A stretch of DNA of 64,000 nt from Sulfurimonas sp. (GTDB lineage Bacteria > Campylobacterota > Campylobacteria > Campylobacterales > Sulfurimonadaceae), in NCBI GenBank assembly GCA_003978465.1, contig QNZS01000038.1, positions 1 to 64,000 on the forward strand. The letters are read 5' to 3'. The notes below the pieces were generated by a model. The model was not told the DNA's origin. It ran no database searches and worked only from the letters and a program-made list of their open reading frames with translations. Numbering within the stretch: position 1 is the stretch's first letter; each line of letters begins with the position of its first letter. Positions 52,747-60,677 of this stretch are shown one piece after another. A program made the position numbers and the translations under genes.

Positions 52747-53404
52747 GAATACTCCCATACTCAATATGAAAATGTTTAAAATCAACACCCATACTCTCTG
52801 GAATATGGTGAGTTACTACTATCACTGTTGATTTAAGGTCTGTATTTGCGCCTTCGAGTAGATTCCAAATGAGTTGTGATGAGTAATCATCAAGGTTTCC
52901 CGTAGGTTCATCTGCTAAAATTAAAACTGGATTATGGGAGAGTGCTCTAGCCATAGCAACTCTTTGTTGCTCTCCACCACTTAACTCTTTTGGATATTTT
53001 CCAGCTTGATGTGTGAGTCGTACATGTTTAAGTAGTGTATCTACTTGAGTTTTTTGAACTGTTTTGTCATAACCACTTATTATCAGTGGAAGCATGATAT
53101 TTTTCTCTATAGTCCATTCTTTTACAAGTTTATAGTCTTGAAAAACTATACCTGTATGTTTACGCAGTAAGTTTAACTTAGATCTTGTCACGCCGTTAAG
53201 CTCTACACCTGCTACAACGAGGCTACCCTCTTGGGGTTTTAAAGCTCCATATAGAGACTTTAAAAGTGTTGATTTTCCACTACCACTAGCACCTGTTATA
53301 AAAATAAAACTACCCGAGTCTATAGAAAAACTTACTTTATTGATGATTGTTTCATCTTTAGAATAGGAAAGAGAAAGATTATTAGCAACTATAACTTTAT
53401 CCAT
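52733..53404 (-). CDS. ftsE: cell division ATP-binding protein FtsE
   Basis: A 223-residue ABC ATPase paired with FtsX. Motifs in order: P-loop [11 protein letters not shown] near residue 37, the Q-loop [10 protein letters not shown] near 84, the signature [10 protein letters not shown] near 140, Walker [14 protein letters not shown] near 160, and the switch His in VVTHH near 196. The sequence is FtsE-like rather than LolD-like given the adjacent ftsX and EnvC-like genes. It overlaps trmB's stop by eight bases. Confidence 0.94.
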   Translation of the reverse strand: MDKVIVANNLSLSYSKDETIINKVSFSIDSGSFIFITGASGSGKSTLLKSLYGALKPQEGSLVVAGVELNGVTRSKLNLLRKHTGIVFQDYKLVKEWTIEKNIMLPLIISGYDKTVQKTQVDTLLKHVRLTHQAGKYPKELSGGEQQRVAMARALSHNPVLILADEPTGNLDDYSSQLIWNLLEGANTDLKSTVIVVTHHIPESMGVDFKHFHIEYGSIHEVA

Positions 53405-54569
53405 TTAGAACCTTATTTAAATATTTATGTGCTTCTAAATTACTTCGTGATTTAAGTGGTAATTCTGGATAATAAGAGACACTATTCTCTTTTATTATAA
53501 GATATAAATGTTCTGGTCTATCGAAACTTCCCATCGATAATCGCAGCATTATACCATCATCAAGAGTATATGTACGTTCAAAATGAATAAAGCCACTCTC
53601 AAAGCGTTCCGTAGTCTTGTGTAGTTTTAAAAGCTTCTCAAATGTGGCCTTTTCTTTTGAAAATTCAAATGAACCTTCTATACTTAAAACCTCGGACTCT
53701 TCTTCATTTATCATCGTGACATCATAGATATTTTTTTCCATTTTACGCCATCTATCTTCATACTTAGAAACAACAGCTATATCTTTGTTCTTGTTTATAT
53801 GAAGGACAGTTTTGTTAAAGTTGATAAAGGTTTCATAAGAGTAAGCATAGTATTTTTCACTATCTGTACGAAGCTCTAGTCTTCCATCTACTTTTAAAAC
53901 ACGTCTTGCTTCTTCTATAAAAGAAGTACTTATAACTCTACGATGTGGTTTTTTATCCCATGGAACAGGAAAATGAACATATACTTTTCCAACGATATTT
54001 GAAGGAATTAGTTCCATAAACAGTCTTGCATCATAGTCAAGAACAAGTAAATTGTCTAACTCTTGAATAGCCACTTGTTTAAGAACTTGTTCTATCGATG
54101 GACGATGAATCTCAATCCCTATAAAAAGTATATCGGGATTATGTGCTGCTTGGTGCAGTAAGTGACGACCTGAACCGAAACCAACCTCAACACAAACTTC
54201 TCTATCTATAGGAAAATCTTCTGCAAAGTACTCTATTTTCTTTAGTGCTGTTACTTTTTCAAGGTGCTCATTTTTTTCACCACTTAAAACATTTGATGCC
54301 AAAACATTTAACTCTGCAAAATCAGCATAAGCATTAAGTGCACGGTGAACATTATATATGGAAGCTGGACGGGTTAGTTTATCAGTTTTAAGTAGACTTC
54401 TATTATCCTCTTCTTTGACTAAAAGAAAAAAATCTTCGCCCTCAACACTTACAGAAATAAGCTTTTCATTTACTGCGTTTGCATTGCTTGCACAAAAGTT
54501 AAATGTAACATGATTATGTGAAGCTGGATAAGATATCTCTTTAAATTTTTCTATATGAAGGTGAGGCAT
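53397..54569 (-). CDS. trmB: tRNA (guanosine(46)-N7)-methyltransferase
   Basis: TrmB makes m7G46 in the tRNA variable loop. At 390 residues this is the long form found in Campylobacterota, with an N-terminal extension of about 120 residues and a C-terminal extension after the catalytic domain. The SAM core is [17 protein letters not shown] near residue 132 and [11 protein letters not shown] near 155. The signature [19 protein letters not shown] is near 197. It shares a one-base overlap with the FnIII lipoprotein stop upstream. Confidence 0.93.
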   Translation of the reverse strand: MPHLHIEKFKEISYPASHNHVTFNFCASNANAVNEKLISVSVEGEDFFLLVKEEDNRSLLKTDKLTRPASIYNVHRALNAYADFAELNVLASNVLSGEKNEHLEKVTALKKIEYFAEDFPIDREVCVEVGFGSGRHLLHQAAHNPDILFIGIEIHRPSIEQVLKQVAIQELDNLLVLDYDARLFMELIPSNIVGKVYVHFPVPWDKKPHRRVISTSFIEEARRVLKVDGRLELRTDSEKYYAYSYETFINFNKTVLHINKNKDIAVVSKYEDRWRKMEKNIYDVTMINEEESEVLSIEGSFEFSKEKATFEKLLKLHKTTERFESGFIHFERTYTLDDGIMLRLSMGSFDRPEHLYLIIKENSVSYYPELPLKSRSNLEAHKYLNKVLNG

Positions 54570-55921
54570 TAAAGGCCACTCAAATCTAAGTCTTCGCTAG
54601 TAGTTGCAATAGTGTCTTTTTTAGCTTCTACTGCTTGTGTTTCATTTTTTTCTTCTATAATTTCATCTGACTTAGGTATAACTATCTTCACTCTTACACT
54701 CTGGTTAGATTTTATGCCATTAACATCAACAGAATAAACGACATATGAGTAAGTGCTATCAGCTGCTACATTTTTATCTATAAACTTATTTCCTTTTATC
54801 TCTGTAAACTCTTCAATTGTTTCATCAAACCAACTTTTTTTATGGCTTCTAATAATAGAATAACTTACAGAACGAGGATCAGTCTTACTCCAATGAATTT
54901 CTATATTACTACCAACATGTTTAGCTATGATAATTGAAGGTGCCTCAGGAATACTCAAAGTCATACCCAAAATAGTGTTTTTAGAATGTTCACTCTCTAA
55001 GCTATCTTTATCAACAGCACTTACTCTATAAAAATATATTTTACCATTTTCTTTTATCTTATCTATAAAATTATTGTTATGTAGTTTTGCAATCACTGAA
55101 TAACCACTATGTATCTCTTTACTTCTATAAAGATAATAGAGTGCAAAATCTTCTTGTACTGACTCATCCCAGTTAATATTAATTTTGTTTGCAATATTTG
55201 TTGTTGCATTAAGGTTTGTAATAGGATTTGGTAACGCTTTTGTTACTACTTTTACAGTTACAGATGGTGTTGAAGTAATTCCGTCATAAGTAATAGCACG
55301 AAGTCTATATAAATATACAAAATTATCCTTTAACTCTTCATCTATATACTCTGCATTGAAACGGCCTGTGATAGTGTCAAGCTTTTTCCATTTTTCATTT
55401 TCAAGTGTTTTTCTTTCCATCACATATGCTTTTACTTTTTGATTTGAGTGAGGTCTCCAGATGATTTTTGCTACACGGGGCATACCTGTGACACTGTGTA
55501 TCCAAGATACTGACTCTATAACGGGTAGTGTGTTTACAACTATCCTTCTAGATGTTCTTCCCTCTCCAATCGCACTAAATGTTTTAAATGTATATATATA
55601 TCTTGTATCTGGTTTGACTGCTGTATCTACATAATGAGTTGCAAACCTACTTTGAATAGTAGTATAATAAACTAATTCACTCGTTCCATCAGCATTTTCT
55701 ACCATTTTATATATATAAATTCCCTGTACATTAGGGTGGATTATACTATTCCACTCAAATGCAACACTCTTCATCCCAAGAATTATGCCATTTTTAGTTA
55801 AAGTTACTAGAGGCAGTGACTCATCTAAAACAGCACTCTCTTTATCTGCTGGTGTAGGTGTACACCCACTAAGAATTAGTAGTGAAAGACTTAACGATGT
55901 AACTAGTATCCATAACTTCAT
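54569..55921 (-). CDS. fibronectin type III repeat lipoprotein
   Basis: A 450-residue lipoprotein (signal ending LLILSGC, Cys20) followed by about four fibronectin type III repeats, each near 95 residues, visible through recurring segments such as [27 protein letters not shown] and [15 protein letters not shown] Glu/Lys-rich tail closes it. It probably sits on the periplasmic side of the outer membrane and binds other envelope proteins or glycans. It overlaps the RluD-like gene by 53 bases, and trmB by one base. Function unknown. Confidence 0.82.
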   Translation of the reverse strand: MKLWILVTSLSLSLLILSGCTPTPADKESAVLDESLPLVTLTKNGIILGMKSVAFEWNSIIHPNVQGIYIYKMVENADGTSELVYYTTIQSRFATHYVDTAVKPDTRYIYTFKTFSAIGEGRTSRRIVVNTLPVIESVSWIHSVTGMPRVAKIIWRPHSNQKVKAYVMERKTLENEKWKKLDTITGRFNAEYIDEELKDNFVYLYRLRAITYDGITSTPSVTVKVVTKALPNPITNLNATTNIANKININWDESVQEDFALYYLYRSKEIHSGYSVIAKLHNNNFIDKIKENGKIYFYRVSAVDKDSLESEHSKNTILGMTLSIPEAPSIIIAKHVGSNIEIHWSKTDPRSVSYSIIRSHKKSWFDETIEEFTEIKGNKFIDKNVAADSTYSYVVYSVDVNGIKSNQSVRVKIVIPKSDEIIEEKNETQAVEAKKDTIATTSEDLDLSGL

Positions 55922-56840
55922 TTATACTCTCCGCATTAAATTTTTTATCAATTTCGTTTTTCATATATGTGTCAAAATCTGCACTAAATGTCATCACTTC
56001 TTTTGTAGTAGGATGTACAAAATAAATCATATAAGCATGTAGCAAAATACGTTCCGCCTTCTCTGATCTTGGATTTACACCGTAGATATGATCACCTAAA
56101 ATATGACGATTAATAGTTTCTAAGTGTACACGGATTTGGTGTGTTCTTCCAGTAAAGAGCTTACACGCAACAAGTTGGTTTTTTTCATCTGTACTTAATG
56201 CAAGTTGCTTAAACATAGTTTTTGCATATTTTTTATGCTCCATACCACATGACATTTTTAGACGATTATTTGCACTTCTACCAATGTTCCCTTCTATAGT
56301 CGTGATATCATCTTTAAGTGGTGGGTTTAAAACTGCTATATAATAACGTCCCATACTTTTGTCTTTAAGTTGTGCTGATAAAAACTCATGAGCATCATTG
56401 TTTTTTGCAACAACCATAGTCCCTGAAGTTCCTTTATCTAAACGGTGAACGATTCCGTTACGCTCTTCTCCACTAATAGTTGAGAGTCTTACACCCTTAT
56501 GTTTGAGCCAATCTACTAAAGTTGCTCCTTTTACACTTGGTGCTGGGTGAACAGTAAGACCACTTGGTTTATTTATAACTAAAAGATCGTCATCCTCATA
56601 GAGTACTTCAACATCGAAGTCTACTTCAAGGGCTTCTTCAACTTTAGCCTCTGGAAATTCTACTCTTACTTTTTGGCTTTCTTTTAGTTTGACACCTGGA
56701 CGTGCTACTTGTTTTTCATCTACCCAAACACAGTTAGCTTTTATAAGCCCTGCTATTTGAGAACGAGTTTGCCCAATTTGAGTGGAGAGAAACGTATCTA
56801 GTCTCTCTGGGTTTTCACATATATATTCTTGTGTTTTCAT
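55869..56840 (-). CDS. RluA/RluD family pseudouridine synthase
   Basis: A 323-residue pseudouridine synthase with an N-terminal S4 RNA-binding domain (RLDTFLSTQIGQTRSQIAGL) and the catalytic core. The LVINKPSGLTVHPAP segment is near residue 87, the catalytic Asp is in GIVHRLDKGTSGTMVVAKN (Asp135), and FTGRTHQIRVH lies near 224. The S4 domain and length fit RluD, which modifies 23S rRNA helix 69, but RluC-type specificity cannot be excluded. It is divergent from rodA. Confidence 0.9.
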   Translation of the reverse strand: MKTQEYICENPERLDTFLSTQIGQTRSQIAGLIKANCVWVDEKQVARPGVKLKESQKVRVEFPEAKVEEALEVDFDVEVLYEDDDLLVINKPSGLTVHPAPSVKGATLVDWLKHKGVRLSTISGEERNGIVHRLDKGTSGTMVVAKNNDAHEFLSAQLKDKSMGRYYIAVLNPPLKDDITTIEGNIGRSANNRLKMSCGMEHKKYAKTMFKQLALSTDEKNQLVACKLFTGRTHQIRVHLETINRHILGDHIYGVNPRSEKAERILLHAYMIYFVHPTTKEVMTFSADFDTYMKNEIDKKFNAESINEVMDTSYIVKSFTTNS

Positions 56841-56896
56841 GTTTTTACATTACCTTTATGATACAATTCTTGAAATTTATTTTTGGAGTTATAAAC

Positions 56897-58009
56897 TTGT
56901 GGAAATTTAATAAGAGTATTTTAACACAATTTGACTTTTTTTCTATCATTCTTATCATTCCTTTAGTTATTGGTTCGAACTTTCTCATAGGAGAGGCTGT
57001 TCCTGCCCTTGCTCAAAAACAACTCGCATATGTTGGTGTAGCTGCTCTTACATTTGTAGGTGTTTTTTTTCTTCCGATTCGTCGTATGTCTTGGTTTATT
57101 CCTCTCATTTACTGGGTAAATATCGGACTACTTTTTGCAGTACAATTTTTCGGTCATGCACGTTTAGGTGCACAAAGATGGATAGATATACCCTTTATAA
57201 ACGCAACTATTCAACCCTCAGAGTTTGTAAAACCTGCTCTTATTTTAATGCTTGCTTACCTTATACATAAAGTACCACCCCCTCTTCAAGGGTATAGAAT
57301 TAAAGAATTTTCTAAATTAAGCTTTTATATACTGCTGCCTTTTTTTCTTATCGCAAAAGAACCAGACCTTGGAACGGCTTTAGTTCTTTTGTTCATAGGT
57401 TTTGGTGTTTTATTTTTTATAGGGATTCAATGGAAGATTATGGCGACAATTGCGATTAGTGCCATACTTTTTATACCTATCGCTTATCAGTTTATTTTAC
57501 ACGATTATCAAAAAGTACGTATAAATGATTTTTTAAGTGAGAAGCCCTCTTATCATGTGCATCAATCCATCATAGCTATTGGTTCAGGTGGTTGGACAGG
57601 AAAGAGTAAAGAAAATGCTACACAAACGCAAATGAAGTTTTTACCTATTGCCACAAGTGATTTTATCTTTGCTTTTGTAGTTGAGCGTACCGGATTTTTA
57701 GGAGCTTTTGCTCTTATTATGCTCTATGCCATTCTTATACTACATCTCTTTAGCCTAGCCCTTTTTAACAAAGACTACTATATAAAGGTTGTAAGTGCCT
57801 CCATTAGTTTTATGATATTTATCTATATGGGTGTTAATATCTCTATGACAATAGGATTTGCACCAGTTGTAGGTGTACCTCTACCCATGTTTAGTTATGG
57901 TGGTAGTAGTTTTTTAAACTTTATGGTACTCTTTGCCATTATGCAAAACCTCATCACATTTCAATACAAAGACATGTATGATAACCGTGGTACTAAAAGT
58001 TTTCTCTAA
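56897..58009 (+). CDS. rodA: rod shape-determining peptidoglycan polymerase RodA
   Basis: RodA is the SEDS-family glycosyltransferase for side-wall growth. Starting at TTG (GGAG eight bases ahead) it is 370 residues with about ten membrane helices. GARLGAQRWIDIP-like residues (HARLGAQRWIDIPF), the QPSEFVKPALILMLAY motif, KEPDLGTALVLL, and the C-terminal GVPLPMFSYGGSSFLN signature are all present. The family normally has FIGVPLPLxSYGGS. I reject the longer upstream start because it runs into the RluD-like gene and adds non-conserved residues. Confidence 0.93.
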   Translation: MWKFNKSILTQFDFFSIILIIPLVIGSNFLIGEAVPALAQKQLAYVGVAALTFVGVFFLPIRRMSWFIPLIYWVNIGLLFAVQFFGHARLGAQRWIDIPFINATIQPSEFVKPALILMLAYLIHKVPPPLQGYRIKEFSKLSFYILLPFFLIAKEPDLGTALVLLFIGFGVLFFIGIQWKIMATIAISAILFIPIAYQFILHDYQKVRINDFLSEKPSYHVHQSIIAIGSGGWTGKSKENATQTQMKFLPIATSDFIFAFVVERTGFLGAFALIMLYAILILHLFSLALFNKDYYIKVVSASISFMIFIYMGVNISMTIGFAPVVGVPLPMFSYGGSSFLNFMVLFAIMQNLITFQYKDMYDNRGTKSFL

Positions 58010-58020
58010 GGGAAAAATAA

Positions 58021-58414
58021 ATGGATACTTATATAAAGAATAGACTCAGAATTGAAATTGAAAAAGCTTATTATATTGCTAAAAGGTACAAATCTGCATC
58101 TTCTTTTGCTATTTTGTATTTTGAAGGTGACTTAAACATAACTGACCTAGGACACTTTCTTAGAATATCTGATCATCTACTTAAAACTGATGATAAGCAT
58201 TACTTCATACACTTAAGCTTTGGCATCATAGAACCTTCTACTTAAGCTAGATAAACATTTACATAACTCTAACTCATGTATAGCTATAGATACTTTTGAT
58301 ATCACGAAGTCCCCAACGATAGTTATAAATAGACTAACACAGATACTAAGTGCAGCACAGAAAAACTCTTATTCTAGAATAGAAAATGAAAATATATTAA
58401 ATGAGTTGTGTTAA
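58021..58414 (+). pseudogene. frameshifted small protein gene, possibly GGDEF-related
   Basis: Two frames join into one plausible protein of about 130 residues. The first (58021-58245) starts MDTYIKNRLRIEIEKAYYIA and ends in a premature TAA. The second, one base out of register from about 58240, continues LDKHLHNSNSCIAIDTFDI, then INRLTQILSAAQK and ends NILNELC. The pattern of short strands (FAILYFEGDLNITD, CIAIDTFDI) and the C-terminal helix recall degenerate GGDEF-like domains. It begins 11 bases after rodA. It may be a recent mutation or a read error. Confidence 0.5.
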
Positions 58415-58426
58415 AAAGAAGATAGA

Positions 58427-58502
58427 TGGTGCCGACACGAGGATTTGAACCCGGGCCTGCTGATTACAAATCAGCTGCTCTAGCCAACTGAGCTATGTCG
58501 GA
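58427..58502 (-). pseudogene. defective second copy of tRNA-Thr(TGT)
   Basis: This 76-base sequence copies the intact tRNA-Thr(TGT) at 58654-58730 except for two changes. The first base is T where the intact copy has G, so pair 1-72 is lost (T against C). One G is missing where the 5' side of the T stem should read CGGGG, leaving a mismatch. The anticodon arm is unchanged. It is the last gene of the tRNA operon. It could be a decaying pseudogene or, less likely, still weakly used. Confidence 0.7.
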
Positions 58503-58564
58503 AAATTTTATAATTTTAAATGAATTGTTTACATAAACATAAGAAGTATTTTAGTTTTTATGGA

Positions 58565-58640
58565 TGGAGCGGGTGAAGAGATTCGAACTCTCGACAGCCT
58601 GCTTGGAAGGCAGGAACTCTAGCCACTGAGTTACACCCGC
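58565..58640 (-). tRNA. tRNA-Gly(TCC)
   Basis: Acceptor GCGGGTG pairs with CACCCGC, discriminator T and encoded CCA. The anticodon stem CCTGC/GCAGG carries loop CTTCCAA, giving anticodon TCC. The T loop TTCGAAT is intact. It lies between the two tRNA-Thr copies. Confidence 0.96.
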
Positions 58641-58653
58641 ATAGGTGTTTAGA

Positions 58654-58730
58654 TGGTGCCGACACGAGGATTTGAACCCCGGGCCTGCTGATTACAAATC
58701 AGCTGCTCTAGCCAACTGAGCTATGTCGGC
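58654..58730 (-). tRNA. tRNA-Thr(TGT)
   Basis: Acceptor GCCGACA pairs with TGTCGGC, discriminator A and encoded CCA. The anticodon stem CTGAT/ATCAG has loop TTGTA giving anticodon TGT. The T stem CGGGG/CCTCG is fully paired with one G-T. This is the intact copy; the second at 58427-58502 is damaged. Confidence 0.96.
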
Positions 58731-58767
58731 AAATGTTACAATTTTAAACTGTAAAGATTTTCTTATT

Positions 58768-58838
58768 TTTGCACTAGTTGTGCTTTAAAATTAGGCGAAG
58801 CATACGCTAAGTATGTGAGTCTGATTTTGAAGTGCAAA
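58768..58838. repeat. nested palindromic element in the tRNA operon spacer
   Basis: Three nested inverted arms share one centre: TTTGCACT with AGTGCAAA outside, AAAATTAGGC with AGTCTGATTTT (wobble pairs) in the middle, and CATAC-GCTAA-GTATG inside. The whole 71-base unit lies between tRNA-Thr and tRNA-Asp and can fold on either strand. It could be a mobile palindromic unit or a processing or structured RNA signal. Confidence 0.6.
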
Positions 58839-58853
58839 TTGTGTAAAAAGAAG

Positions 58854-58930
58854 TGGCGCGGTGGAAGGGACTCGAACCCTCGACACCCTGCGTGACAGGC
58901 AGGTACTCTAACCAACTGAGCTACCACCGC
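58854..58930 (-). tRNA. tRNA-Asp(GTC), copy 2
   Basis: Acceptor GCGGTGG pairs with CCACCGC, discriminator G and encoded CCA. Anticodon stem CCTGC/GCAGG with loop CTGTCAC gives anticodon GTC. It differs from the copy at 59257-59333 only by one D-arm base (TTGG against CTGG). Confidence 0.96.
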
Positions 58931-58943
58931 GCATATAATAAAA

Positions 58944-59019
58944 TGGTGGGCACTACTGGACTCGAACCAGTGACATCTACCTTGTAAGGGTAGCGCTCTA
59001 CCAACTGAGCTAAGCGCCC
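58944..59019 (-). tRNA. tRNA-Val(TAC), copy 2
   Basis: Acceptor GGGCGCT pairs with AGTGCCC, discriminator A and encoded CCA. Anticodon stem CTACC/GGTAG with loop CTTACAA gives anticodon TAC. The acceptor differs from the other copy by a compensated base pair. Confidence 0.96.
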
Positions 59020-59049
59020 AACTTAATGGAAAAATAAAACACCAGAATT

Positions 59050-59125
59050 TGGCGACCCCTAAAGGATTTGAACCTCTGTTCCTACCATGAAGTGATAGTG
59101 TCCTTGGCCACTAGACGAAAGGGTC
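59050..59125 (-). tRNA. tRNA-Glu(TTC)
   Basis: Acceptor GACCCTT pairs with AGGGGTC (with one G-T), discriminator G and encoded CCA. Anticodon stem CTATC/GGTAG (one C-G and wobble pairs) with loop ACTTCAT gives anticodon TTC. It is a single copy between the two tRNA-Val genes. Confidence 0.94.
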
Positions 59126-59162
59126 ACTGTACTTTCATAAACGAAAGGTTTATTGACAATTA

Positions 59163-59238
59163 TGGTGGGCATTACTGGACTCGAACCAGTGACATCTACC
59201 TTGTAAGGGTAGCGCTCTACCAACTGAGCTAAACGCCC
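59163..59238 (-). tRNA. tRNA-Val(TAC), copy 1
   Basis: Acceptor GGGCGTT pairs with AATGCCC, discriminator A and encoded CCA. The body is identical to the other tRNA-Val apart from the sixth acceptor pair (T-A here, C-G there). Confidence 0.96.
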
Positions 59239-59256
59239 ATCTAAACTAAAAATATA

Positions 59257-59333
59257 TGGCGCGGTGGAAGGGACTCGAACCCTCGACACCCTGCGTGACA
59301 GGCAGGTACTCTAACCAGCTGAGCTACCACCGC
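59257..59333 (-). tRNA. tRNA-Asp(GTC), copy 1
   Basis: Acceptor GCGGTGG pairs with CCACCGC, discriminator G and encoded CCA; anticodon GTC in loop CTGTCAC. It is the second gene of the operon. Confidence 0.96.
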
Positions 59334-59355
59334 ATATATTATTTTTAATTTAAAA

Positions 59356-59431
59356 TGGTGTCCTGTGATGGATTCGAACCATCGGCCACATCATTAAAAG
59401 TGACGTGCTCTACCAGCTGAGCTAACAAGAC
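59356..59431 (-). tRNA. tRNA-Lys(TTT)
   Basis: Acceptor GTCTTGT pairs with ACAGGAC (two G-T pairs), discriminator A and encoded CCA. Anticodon stem CGTCA/TGATG (one G-T) with loop CTTTTAA gives anticodon TTT. It is the first gene of the minus-strand tRNA operon, next to its promoter. Confidence 0.95.
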
Positions 59432-59459
59432 TTATTACTCTTAATGTTAAGAGGTCGAA

Positions 59460-59465
59460 ATTATA
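59460..59465 (-). promoter_or_regulatory. -10 box of the tRNA operon
   Basis: On the minus strand TATAATTTCGA lies just upstream of tRNA-Lys, with the box ending 29 bases before its 5' end. The identical eleven bases occur upstream of tRNA(CAU) at 39413-39423, suggesting a shared stable-RNA promoter form. Confidence 0.6.
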
Positions 59466-59505
59466 GACAAATAGGTCTTAGATGTCAAGATAAATTCATA
59501 CAAAT

Positions 59506-60594
59506 TTAAAAAAAAGTCTCTTTGTCAATGAGCAGGAGCAATTTTATCGCATGAAGTGCACTCTGATGCTGTATATAATTTCTATCACCGGATAACTGTA
59601 AATGCTCTTCTATATGTAGTGTTTTACTTCTTACACTTATGTATACGGTTCCCACTGGTTTCTCTTTAGTTCCACCACCGTCTCCTGCTATGCCACTGAT
59701 AGCAAGTGTATAATCTGCATTACTTACATTCATCACACCCTCACTCATTTCATACACTACACTTGAGCTTACAGCACCACTCTCTACTAGTGTGTCATTT
59801 GATACTGCTAACCAGTTCTCTTTTAAGTCATTTGAGTAAGTTACTAGTGAACCATTTAAAATATTTGATGCACCATTCTCTTTTGTGAAATAGTAAGCAA
59901 GCAGGCCACCCGTACAACTCTCAGCAAAACTTACTTTTCTTTTTAAACCTGAGAGTCTCTCTATAATATAGGTAATGATGTTGGCAGATGTTATAAGTTT
60001 TTTAGGAAGTAGTTTTTTTGCTCCTTCTATAAAGTGACTTATATCACCATAGCGTTTAGAGGTTATGTCTATGCGTAACCAACCTTTTATATTCTGTGTT
60101 ACACTAAAAGTAACTTCAAACATTTGAGAAATAGGACTTAAAATACTTATAAGAGTATCTTTTTCTTCTTCAAAGACATGTATAGTTGCCTGTATTTCAT
60201 TTAATGGCATCAAAATATGGGGCATCATTTGACCCTCATCTATTTGCATAACATTCACTATAGTCTTGTTATATTCTAAAAGATAAGATCTTTCCTTACA
60301 TAGTGAAGCCTTTTGAGGGATGAGCATATTTTCATGTAAAACTTGGTTATCACTCGTAGCAGTACATATAAGTTTACCAATAGTTGAAAAATTCTTTCTG
60401 CTTGTAATGATGATGATTTTATCATTACTATCTAGTTGCTCTTGAAGGTAGAGAAAAAGAGAGTTATCACTACTTTTAAAGTGTGTCACAGAGCTTATAA
60501 ACTCATGTTTATTTTCTATACGACGAAGTATATACTCTTTTAATGCACTGTTATAAACAAACTTATTCCCAATTAATATTATATGTAATTTCAT
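59506..60594 (-). CDS. CinA family protein with divergent N-terminal domain
   Basis: A 362-residue protein. The C-terminal 150 residues are a clear CinA amidase domain (NMN or pyridine nucleotide deamidase type): KVSFAESCTGGLLAYYFT near residue 217, NGSLVTYSNDLK, and the ISGIAGDGGGTKEKPVGTVYI end. The N-terminal part resembles the MoaB-like domain of CinA (start MKLHIILIGNKFVYN) but lacks its usual GDE and nucleotide motifs. It probably recycles damaged pyridine nucleotides. It is divergent from ileS. Confidence 0.82.
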   Translation of the reverse strand: MKLHIILIGNKFVYNSALKEYILRRIENKHEFISSVTHFKSSDNSLFLYLQEQLDSNDKIIIITSRKNFSTIGKLICTATSDNQVLHENMLIPQKASLCKERSYLLEYNKTIVNVMQIDEGQMMPHILMPLNEIQATIHVFEEEKDTLISILSPISQMFEVTFSVTQNIKGWLRIDITSKRYGDISHFIEGAKKLLPKKLITSANIITYIIERLSGLKRKVSFAESCTGGLLAYYFTKENGASNILNGSLVTYSNDLKENWLAVSNDTLVESGAVSSSVVYEMSEGVMNVSNADYTLAISGIAGDGGGTKEKPVGTVYISVRSKTLHIEEHLQLSGDRNYIQHQSALHAIKLLLLIDKETFF

Positions 60595-60677
60595 ACAATC
60601 ATTATATCACTTTTATGAGTTTTTCAATATATAAAGGATATAATCCAAAAAATTTCATACATTTTATGAGGCTCATT

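Noticed and set aside
58424-59440. A CRISPR-like or tandem repeat array
   Set aside because: The recurring segments are tRNA genes (two Asp, two Val, two Thr copies) with clear cloverleaf folds, not direct repeats with spacers.
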